Part shown: piece by piece, positions 56,301-64,000 of the stretch
How the letters are laid out: every line of letters begins with the position of its first letter
Numbering within the stretch: position 1 is the stretch's first letter
The notes under the pieces: model-generated
Databases searched by the model: none
Seen by the model: the letters and a program-made list of their open reading frames with translations, nothing else
Told to the model about the DNA's origin: nothing
NCBI GenBank assembly: GCA_039566865.1
Contig: CM076959.1
Location: 14,801,501 to 14,865,500 of the forward strand
Source: Aurelia coerulea
Lineage: Eukaryota; Cnidaria; Scyphozoa; Semaeostomeae; Ulmaridae
DNA: 64,000 nt
Direction of reading: 5' to 3'
Made by a program: the position numbers and the translations under genes

Positions 56301-59028
56301 GACTCAAAAAGGGTTCCAACGCTTAATTGAAGCTTTTCCTAAGCAACTGCATAAATAAGAGGAAATTCAAGTTCTATGTCCTCCTCCACAGAAGCCGCAC
56401 AAATGATTTTTCTGGGGGATAACAGGATTGAAATTATCGGTAATAAGAAGGTCACCATATAAAAGAAGGCTCGTTAGTGGTTTCACTCATTCTGTACTTT
56501 TAACTTTTATTTTGCGTTTCAACATACCTACGCATTGATAGCCAGGGCAGTAGCAAATGTCCATGCAGTATTCTGTGAGTTGACATGGGTTTTGACGCCG
56601 GCAAACAGGTCCAATCTGCAAATAAAATAGTTCTGGTAATATTAGACAGGGAATTTCCTATCACTATCTTGCAACCTGCCTAACCTTTGATTTTAAGCCT
56701 GATTTGTACTAGATCGACTATAGGGATTAAAATTAGACTCGGGTACATTTTCAGTTTTCATCGGAAGTGCAATTTTTTATGACGACAATAATGGTTCATT
56801 TTAGAACTACTTTCACTGTAACTCTGTGCGTTTACGTCGAAAGTGTTCGAAAATACTGTAGTTAGACAGCGTTAGCCTGCTCGCAGTCTTTCTGTTGTGG
56901 TTGTTGAAAAAAGAACGAACGGACAGCGTTTGACGTGTTATTTCGATTGATATAAATTTTAACGAAATATGAAAACTTTTCATGACGTCACCGATTCAAT
57001 GACGTCATAATTGAGCATTTTTAGAATCATTTCATCTCCAATTTGTTTCTTGGTAATAGCTAAATCGACCATGCAGCTTCTGAATCTGCATACGATAAAC
57101 AATTTCTATGTCTAAATATAGAACTATAGAATGTTGTAGACCATGTCATATCCTATTGAGTTGCTCATCCTCCTAATATTCGGATCATGACAAGGTCTAA
57201 AACGCTATTTCTGAGCTTGAATCCTTTTCATCGACTGCAAATTCGGAATCTACACGGGCTATTTAGCTATCTTCCTTGCATTCCTGTGTCTTAGCGTGCC
57301 TTCGCAAAAAAAAGGCTTCAAACTGCAAAGCCATACTAAAGTCTTTAGGAAGATATATGCAAGGAAGATATATTCAAATAACACGAAGTATTTAGGACTA
57401 AGCCCACGTTCAGTTGCACACATCAGTTGAAAAGGAAACAGAGGAGAAAGCAAGACAAGAAGACAAGACAAAGATCAAAACAAGGTAAATAATTATGTAA
57501 TCAAAAGATCCGTGTCCTAACACCCTTGGTTTCTGTTTGCGCTGAAGAAGGAGAAACCCTGATTGCTCGCTAGCTATGGAGTATTTATATTGATACGAAT
57601 ATGGTTTATATGTATTTCTGGCATTTATATTGATTCCAATATGCTACTGAGTGAGCAAAAAAATACCCAGCGTTTGGAAAAATATTGCTCCCTGAATTTC
57701 AAAGCCAAGCAGCAAGATAGAAAACTGCCTTGCCGCATTGCCGATCTATTGAATTGTATTCACTAATCCAGGGGCGGGCAAGTACTGTAAAATATTTGAC
57801 CCCATGTTTGTCCAAAGGAATTGGAAAAAATAACCGGTGCTTTTATCACTTAGTACGACTTTCGTGCCCAAAACAACCAGTTTTTGGGACAGAGGTGAAA
57901 TTTGAATATCATTTTTCCTATTTCATCAGTTTGCCACAAAAATCAAGTTTTCTATCCTCCTATCTAATCAAAATTCAGAATTTTACCTGTAAGCTGGTTC
58001 TCCATCTGTCCGCCAAATTTAGGCAGAAAAGACCAGTATTTCAAATTTTTCACATAAGCGGTTCTACCTTTGTCCGCTAAATCTACGGGAAAAAGACCCG
58101 AAATTACAATTTTCACTTGAGTGGTTCTACCTTTGTCCGCGTCCGGCAGATTTCCGAAAAAAAGGCCAGAATTTCAAATTTTTCACCAAAGCGGTCCTAC
58201 CATTGTCCGGCAACTGGTTTGGGACACTTGTACTTTCATATCTATAATCACTACTTGCTTTCGAAAACAGCAGTAGGTCGAAACTACCGGTGTTGGGGAC
58301 AGACATCGTCAGAGATACATCATGTTAGAATTGTCCTCCAAATTGAAGAAAAATAACAGCGGAAATTTGTCATCAAAAGGGACCAGTTCTTGGGACAAAG
58401 GTGGTGCAACATTTTTTCATGAACTACCGGTTTTCGGACAAGGTAGGAACATAGTTTCCAGTGTGACATGCCCGTCCTTGGTAATCTACCCAGATTTATC
58501 GGTCATTCCTTTCCGTGGATATGGAAGATTTTCTGCAGAATGGCCTTTCAAAACCCTGATAAAACGAATGAATGCATCGACCAAAATTTCGTCGGTTTTC
58601 CCTCCTAGCAACAACGACACTGTTTAGATGGGTGCACCTTATATGCCACTTATCTTTTTCTGTCATTCGCTTAAAATTCAACTTACATTTCTAACTGAAT
58701 GATTGGTACTGTGATATGTCCATCCAGATTTACTCTCCAAAGCTCCCCGAGTTGCAAGCTCATTAATCTGGTCATTTAACTCACAGACAGAATCATCATC
58801 AGCATGGTTAACAGATCTGCATCTGAAATCGTCAACACAGTTTTCTTTGCATTGAGCAAGGCTGAGGGAATTTAATGTTGCAACGACATGGTTTCCCAAA
58901 GCATGGCCTACTTTGATGACAGAGAAATCTGCTTCTTGTACGCAAGATTTGCGAATGATCCAACAGTCTACTATCACCAAGGCAGCAAGAAGGCTGAAAT
59001 ATTGAAAGCAAATTAAAAATGGGTTCAT
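52945..59028 (-). CDS. Secreted PAN-EGF-F5/8C (fucolectin-like) protein, copy 2
   Basis: Minus-strand exons 59028-58687, 56615-56528 and 53378-52945 join to 287 codons plus stop, with splice phases identical to copy 1. Same three modules: signal peptide plus PAN/Apple (HALGNHV, AQCKENC, RCRSVNH, CELND), EGF-like, F5/8C (NVALRRPAVQAG, FANDGDKDNTW, SYWLVDL, YCEVEIYGMVV). By hand count PAN is about 78%, EGF 29/30 and lectin domain about 66% identical to copy 1; one codon is missing in the lectin domain. Introns are longer (2.1 and 3.1 kb) because of extra transposons. The open frame continues in frame upstream of the chosen Met into an inserted MITE (alternative Met at 59118); I prefer 59028 because copy 1 shares it and the signal peptide starts there. 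Confidence 0.9.
53635..54132. mobile_element. MITE with GACCCCGTTTACACGGTAGC ends
   Basis: Inverted ends GACCCCGTTTACACGGTAGC and GCTACCGTGTAAACGGGGTC. Interior has many GCGGATCAAAAGTG / GTGATCCG units in both orientations. In copy-2 intron 2; target duplication not resolved. Confidence 0.8.
54279..55025. mobile_element. Nested G-tract MITEs
   Basis: The outer element begins GGGGGGGGGGTACTCACAT and ends AAGTACCCCCCCCACCCGGG. Inside, 54331-54716 is a second inverted-repeat element (CCTTAGTCCTTTCAAATTTC against GAAATTTGAAGGGACTAAGG) with repeated TTTAATTTTCGCCCC. The interrupted halves of the outer element flank it. Confidence 0.65.
55122..55729. mobile_element. Tc1/mariner-type MITE, CCGGGTGTCCCAAAA ends, copy 2
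   Basis: Ends CCGGGTGTCCCAAAAAGG and TTTTTTGGGACACCCGG. Long inverted arms (GAAAGCTCAAATTTGC, TTAACTATCGAGAAACATTT). TA is intact only on the right. Located in copy-2 intron 2. Confidence 0.82.
55792..56250. mobile_element. G-tract MITE with TTTTTTGGGTC units
   Basis: 8-bp duplications CTTGCTTC (55784-55791 and 56251-56258). Ends CCGGGGGGGGGGTACTC and GAGTACCCCCCCCCC. Subterminal GGATAGGGATGCTCA is inverted (TGAGCACCCCTATCC), and TTTTTTGGGTC recurs inside. Confidence 0.83.
56528..56615 (-). CDS. Copy 2 exon 2: six-Cys EGF-like module
   Basis: 88 bp, same boundaries as copy 1. Sequence identical except one base, giving MDI instead of MDS before CYC. Confidence 0.9.
56616..58686. other. Copy-2 intron 1 with a degenerate tandem array
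   Basis: 2.07 kb. 57980-58210 holds three to four units of about 65 bp with GTTCTACCTTTGTCCG and AATTTCAAATTTTTCAC. 56872-56890 has an isolated TAGCCTGCTCGCAGTC, like the TAGCCTRCG element ends. No additional exon seen. Confidence 0.6.
58687..59028 (-). CDS. Copy 2 exon 1: signal peptide and PAN/Apple domain
   Basis: 342 bp ending before donor GTAAGT. Starts MNPFLICFQYFSLLAALVIV; the mature part begins near DCWIIRKSC. Confidence 0.88.
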
Positions 59029-59075
59029 ACGATATTGGAAAAATTTGAAAACGGCATTTAAATGTTGCGGACAGC

Positions 59076-59601
59076 AACATAGGTTCCAAATCTTTGAAAA
59101 GGCCGGTGTAAAATTCAATGACCTATTTCTTTGAACTGAATGGCTTCAAAGAAACTTCAGCTAATTTGCTATGATTCTGCCGTTGGACTTTTCAGAAACC
59201 TTCAATATTTTCAGAATAAGAGTGTTTTTCTTGTTTTCCGAGAATTCAAGAAAATTTTTCAAAAAAAACTTAAAACCATCGTAATTTCTAAACTATTTGA
59301 TGCAACATGAAATAATTTCCAAGAAAACTATAGTTTATGGATGTCTACAATATGGTATCAAGCAAAAGTCTGTCACTCTTCTGGTTTATGATTTAGAAAT
59401 TTGATGACATCACATCCTCAAATGAACTGAAATATAACATATGCTGTAATCTAAAAAAATATTCAAGATTTCTGAAAAGTCCAACGGTAGAATTATAGAT
59501 AGGTAGCTAAAGTTTCTTTTGAGCCATTCAGTTAGAAGAAGTAGGTGATAGAATTTTACACCCACCTTTTTATGCCGATTTAAAGATTTGGAACCTATGC
59601 T
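59076..59601. mobile_element. AGCATAGG foldback MITE inserted upstream of the copy-2 start
   Basis: Perfect 9-bp duplications GCGGACAGC (59067-59075 and 59602-59610). Ends AACATAGGTTCCAAATC and GATTTGGAACCTATGCT. 47 bp separate it from the start codon at 59028. Copy 1 has a single uninterrupted GCGGACCGGCC at the same place (about 45575), an empty site. Confidence 0.95.
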
Positions 59602-59935
59602 GCGGACAGCCTTTCTCTTCCCAGAAAAACAGCACAATTCTTCCAGCACAATTAGGAGGGCTAAAAACTACAAATTTTTGCGCGTGCGAGCGCAGTTTCT
59701 GCTTGGTCAGTTTGAAATATTTTTACTGACGGATCTATGGCCAAAAACTATGTTGGTGGCTTGGCTAAGGGCACTGGCAATCAAAATAAATTTAACCAAT
59801 TATATTTGATGTCCTCTATCAATATTGACGAAAATACAGTAGAAACGTAAAAGGGGCATGTCAAGCTTTCGTTGTATGCTTAAACTTGATTGCCATATCT
59901 CCATTCATTTACTTAAAAGGAAATCGACATAGCTA

Positions 59936-60311
59936 CAGTAGAAACCCGCATAACAGAACCTAGTTTTATAAGAACCTTGAGGTTGAAATTCCATGATTGC
60001 AACTTTTTAAGCAAGAACCCACAAGAGGCTGAAATTTCTAAAGGTTCTTATATAATAGTCTGATAGATGGTTCTTCACTTGAAAACTGCAAAATCTTTCA
60101 TGATGTAAACTTTATCAAAAGAAATATATTGAAAAACTATTGAATTCATAGAAGGAATGCACTGGCATGTATTAAAGCACATTTGCACTGTACCAACTAT
60201 AAGCACCTTAAGAACCTTACAGGCTGGACTTGAGTATGGCATCAGTTAATCAAGAACCTCATTCAGGCTGCCTCAAGAAAACCTAGTTTCTTTTTATGCG
60301 GGTTTCTACTA
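59936..60311. mobile_element. Tc1/mariner-type MITE, CCCGCATAA family
   Basis: Ends CAGTAGAAACCCGCATAA and TTTATGCGGGTTTCTACTA, flanked by TA. The right end survives at the homologous place upstream of copy 1 (46040-46065, TTTATGCGGGTTTCTCTACT), so insertion preceded the gene duplication. Confidence 0.82.
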
Positions 60312-60324
60312 TACATCGTGTCGT

Positions 60325-60950
60325 GTAGCCGCTACAAATAGCCAAAGCAAAGTCCACAAACTCGGTGTTCATTTCGTTGAAGTCGTCAGATGCAATAGAC
60401 TATATTTTTGACTTGGCCTGGGCCAGCTTCTACCTATGTCGATTCTTTTTAATATTCGGTTTGAAATGTCAGTTGTAGTTTTACATCTTTTACCATTGTG
60501 AGGAAAAGCGCCACGGCAGCTACAAGGCCACCTAAAAGCTAACAAAATACTAATTACTTTACAAAAAACGAACCTTGCGAAGCCAATGAACTTTTTCGTT
60601 GTGCCAATCATAGTCAAAAAGTCCTAAACAGCAAGTAGAGACACTGCAACGCACCAAAGAATTTGTCTGAGTGCTTACAGTGCATCGAGATGCGTCAAAT
60701 ATTTGCATTGCTTATTAATTTTAATGCGTTGAATTGAGGCAACATACATTATTTTGTATCGAAGTTATCTAACATTTGAACATTCAATGAATCAAAAATT
60801 AAAATCAATGCTATATTCTTCATACAGATTTATTCAAGTGGCCTTTCCATAACAACCAAAATGAAACCGGCCACCTTTCAAATTGAAAAATGGATACCTT
60901 TCGAATGCAAAACAGTTCATGTATAAAATCTGAATGGCTTCGCAAATGAT
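60325..60950. repeat. Duplicated upstream flank of copy 2
   Basis: Counterpart of 46070-46690 (same ordered blocks). Similarity fades after about 60950 (CATGTATAAAATCTGAATGGC). Confidence 0.75.
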
Positions 60951-61107
60951 TGTCTTCAATTTCTAATTGTATCTGAAATATGACTTAGAAATGTATTAAT
61001 GCATAGTTTTTGCAAAGATAGTCGATAGGGGATTCGCATACAAGAACAAGGTAGCCATTGTGTCAATATTAGGTAGCGCTTCTTTTCGACATTATTTCAA
61101 TAATGTA

Positions 61108-61712
61108 CAGTGGGGCCCAGAAACATTGTGCCCCGTTTGCCTGAAGATGGCAACAAAACTGCAAAAGATTCTAGCCAAACGCTTGCATGGCCTTGCTCTT
61201 CAGATATTCAATTAAAGTTTATTGCCATCCCCATAAAATCCGTTGAAAGATGATGGAGCTATGAGGAGACCAAATTTGCCTGATGACTGAAACCAGCGGT
61301 CGGCCATTTTGTCTTACTATTTTGCAGCGATAAATGGCTTGATGGATAAAATGAATCAGCAACCTCTAATGCCATAGCTCTCGTGTCGTGAGAATTCTGA
61401 TAATCATCAGAGAGTTCAACTATTTCTTACACCTCACAGAAACTATTTCTTACCTGACATGAAGCTATTTATCGCTGCAAAATAGCAAGACAAAATGGCC
61501 GACCGCTGGTATCAGGGGGGTATCAGTCATCAGGCAAATTTGGTCTTCTGAAAGTCATGGCTCTATCCTTTTTCAGCGATTTTTCATTGGGATGGCAGCA
61601 AACTTTATTTGAACATCTGAAGAGCAACACCTTATAAAAGTTTGGTGAGAATCTTTTGCCGTTTTGATTCCATCTTCAGGCAAATGGGGCACAATTGTTT
61701 TGGGATACCCTG
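61108..61712. mobile_element. Tc1/mariner-type foldback, CAGTGGGGCCC ends
   Basis: Ends CAGTGGGGCCCAGAAACATT and TGTTTTGGGATACCCTG, flanked by TA. Arms pair through GATGGAGCTATGAGGAGACC-like and AAATGGCCGACCGCTGG / CCAGCGGTCGGCCATTT. Confidence 0.8.
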
Positions 61713-62399
61713 TAGTTTAGACCTTTTTACTCTATTTTGGATTGGTTAACGGAGAGTTTGAAAGCAAGCTATAAGTTGAATAGTTGTGAATAAAAAAGCT
61801 TTCATCAGAAGATCTCTCAAAGTTGAAATGTTTTGCTTTGACAATTTCTTCTGAAAAATCATGGTGCAGCTAAAGTTATTGCACATGTTTTGTTATCGAA
61901 GAGTTCTTCAACAACAGTATTAATTTTGTCAATTAATAAACAAATCATTTTTAAAAGTTATCTTGCAAGCTTCTTGGGCTGAATACAGAATCAGAATAAT
62001 TGAAAGATTTGCTTGTTAGTTTCTTTCTTCCAACAAACATGCAATTAAAACATTGCAAACAAGAGCTGAGTGCTACTTCACTTTGACATGGGCGTGCGTC
62101 TTTCCTCCTTGCAAATTCTCAAGTGGCCATTTTTCAAAAGTTATAGATCCTATGAAGGCACACAAAGTCACTATCTCATTTATACCCGACCATTTGTTTC
62201 AGAGAAAATTTATTTTTTTGACCTGTAGCATTTTTCATACACCCTCACGAGAACGAAAGAGTACTGGTTGAAATTGAGAACAATTAAAGACATCTTTCGG
62301 ATCATTTTTGTTTGATCATGGTTTGATTTTATTTGTGACAGCATCGACATGAAACCTGAACATTTATATTGCAAACTAGCATAGTTCAGGGGTGGCTCC

Positions 62400-63174
62400 C
62401 AGTGGCGTAACGCAGTTTAGGCAACCTTAGTTCAAGAACTAAGGGCCCCCGACCAAAAGGGGCCCCCAACAAATTGTTCGTATTGTGTGCTGCTTGGCCA
62501 TACTGTGATTAAAGTCTTCCTTATGCCATCCCAAAGGCTTTTACTAACCGACGTTGCTAGCACAGCACTGAATTTTCGTTCATTCCGTATAATTTGTCTC
62601 AAAACTTTATTCGAGCAAGAGCACTTAATAGCATACTGTGACTTTGCATTATGTTTACTAAAATTCTTTTTAAGACTACTGTTCGCATGGATAGCTTTCA
62701 GGTATAAAGGGAGAACACTTAGTCTGCACTAAATTTACTGCACCTATTGCACTAATACTATCCACAGAAGCTTTAAACAAAGGTTTCACACCAAAGAACC
62801 TGCCATGGAGGATATTTGATGATAAAATTTTTGTGTGTTCAAAGTTATCTTCATCAAAAAGTGCAAAAGTACCGTCCGAACCTTTGAATATTGCCGTATT
62901 TCTTTAAAAAAGATTCAGATATCATATAATTTCATACCGAAGAACAACAATTTGTTATGTAAACTACTTAGCTTGTTGAATTGCAATTCATATAAATGTG
63001 CTAAATTTACTGTTGATTTCTCCTATGTAAAAACTTACTTTTCAACATAACGTGGATTTTTCGAGATTTTAAATGGCATCATTTCAAACACCCACCACCC
63101 CGAACTCCCTTCCAACATAAGGGACCCATCTTATCAAACTCCTACTGGCCCCGAGTGTCTCCGTTACGCCACTG
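62400..63174. mobile_element. hAT-type non-autonomous element, CAGTGGCGTAACG ends
   Basis: Perfect 8-bp duplications GTGGCTCC (62392-62399 and 63175-63182). Ends CAGTGGCGTAACG and CGTTACGCCACTG. Not palindromic inside; short plus-strand open frames (62487-62732, 62835-63050) lack transposase motifs. Confidence 0.9.
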
Positions 63175-63235
63175 GTGGCTCCACTCCAATCTGAGGAGGT
63201 GGCAATATACAGAATGGTCGCCAAAAGTATCAGGA

Positions 63236-63742
63236 GAGTAAAGAAAAAACGTCACCACGTTTGGTGGGCTGTAGAATAAAACGTACATGGCCGATATTCA
63301 AACTAAAATATTAATGTATCAGTTAAATTGGTTTTGTAAAATTTTGAATCGTTTACACCCAGAAATTATCAAAATGCTGGTAAGAGGTATTTTATGGGAA
63401 CGTGGATTCCACATTCAATCCTGATGATCCATCATTTACCTGCCATTAAAATCTAAATTCAATGCAATTCAGAAACAGAATTTGCATGTCAATAGCAAGT
63501 AAATCATGGACCAGAATCGAACGTGGAATTCTCATTCCCATAAAAAACTTCTTACTAGCATTTTGCTCCTTTCGGGGTCGAAACGGTCGAAAAGATGAGT
63601 GATTTTACAAAACGAAATTCTCGCATCTAAGTTAGCGCTTTGACTATACATTTTAATTAACATTTAATTAACTTTTTAATTTTGAATACAAGCCATTTAC
63701 GTTTTCTTCCACAGCCCACCAAAAGTGTTAACTTTTTTTACT
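63236..63742. mobile_element. Foldback element with GAGTAAARAAAAAACG ends
   Basis: Inverted AAACGTCACCACGTTTGGTG...GGGCTGT and ACAGCCCACCAAAAGTG. Inner arms AAAATGCTGGTAAGAGGTAT / TTCTTACTAGCATTTT and GAACGTGGATTCCAC / AACGTGGAATTCTCATTCCC. Confidence 0.75.
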
Positions 63743-63869
63743 CACTCGGTAGATATGATGGAGGGTGCGCCGAAGCCGCATCAAAAATGTTGGATGCCTG
63801 CTTGGGAATACACTTTGGCTTGTTAATTAACTTTAGTGTCTATAAGTCGACTGGGTGAGTCAATAAAAA

Positions 63870-64000
63870 GAATCCCTGTTTGAAGAATAGCCATTCCCTG
63901 AATATCAAAATAATGACATTGGAAAACAAGCAGACAAGTTCAAATGGACCTCAACATCCCCCTGACTGAAATCGGCCTTTCCATTCTGAAATTATGAGGA
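63870..64000. repeat. Dispersed repeat shared with 43400-43700
   Basis: AATCCCTGTTTGAA, CCCTGAATATCAAA, CTGACTGAAATCGGC and AAATTATGAG match in order. Runs to the window edge. Confidence 0.65.

Noticed and set aside
57980..58210. Regularly spaced repeats considered as a CRISPR-like array
   Set aside because: Units are about 65 bp, diverged along their whole length with no constant repeat/variable spacer pattern, and sit in an intron of an animal gene.
59029..59118. Upstream Met at 59118 as the real start of copy 2
   Set aside because: It lies in an inserted MITE absent from copy 1, and a signal peptide follows the Met at 59028. Kept as a finding, not as the annotated start.

Overview
The window is animal genomic DNA: low GC, genes split into many small exons with GT-AG introns, and very dense non-autonomous DNA transposons and LINE fragments. 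The gene content points to a cnidarian, probably an anthozoan (coral or sea anemone): a large leucine-rich-repeat GPCR (LGR) gene, and a duplicated secreted PAN-EGF-F5/8C lectin gene of a kind typical of anthozoan genomes. The species cannot be fixed from the sequence alone.

Layout. (1) 1-9.4 kb holds no gene I can support: a LINE reverse-transcriptase fragment runs off the left edge, followed by a (CAT)n tract, many MITEs and a tRNA-derived SINE. (2) 9.4-32.3 kb, plus strand, is an LGR gene. Sixteen small exons (66-78 bp) each encode one leucine-rich repeat, all joined by phase-2 introns; a 1,663-bp last exon encodes the final repeat, the hinge, all seven membrane helices and the tail. The 5' exon(s) with signal peptide and N-terminal cap were not found. 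Its introns carry a nearly intact LINE ORF (21.6-23.5 kb), a 2.2-kb foldback element (11.1-13.3 kb) and at least ten smaller transposons. (3) 32.3-42.2 kb is transposon-rich intergenic DNA. (4) 42.3-45.5 kb and 52.9-59.0 kb, minus strand, are two tandem paralogues of a three-exon secreted protein: signal peptide plus PAN/Apple domain, a small EGF-like exon, and an F5/8C (fucolectin-like) domain. Their upstream flanks are also duplicated. (5) 60.9-64 kb is again only transposons.

The most informative material is the set of insertion histories readable in the duplicated lectin locus. A 526-bp foldback MITE with a 9-bp target duplication sits 47 bp upstream of the copy-2 start codon, while copy 1 has the corresponding empty site. 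A different 99-bp MITE occurs only upstream of copy 1. A third element predates the duplication. The 88-bp EGF exon is identical in the two copies except for one base, while the lectin exon has diverged to roughly two-thirds amino-acid identity. No new enzymatic or defence system was recognised. The transposon families (9-bp-TSD foldbacks beginning AGCATAGG, 9-bp-TSD elements with TAGMCT ends, and G-tract CCCGGGGGG elements with 8-bp TSD) are the best candidates for something not previously catalogued. All coordinates and identities were read by eye.
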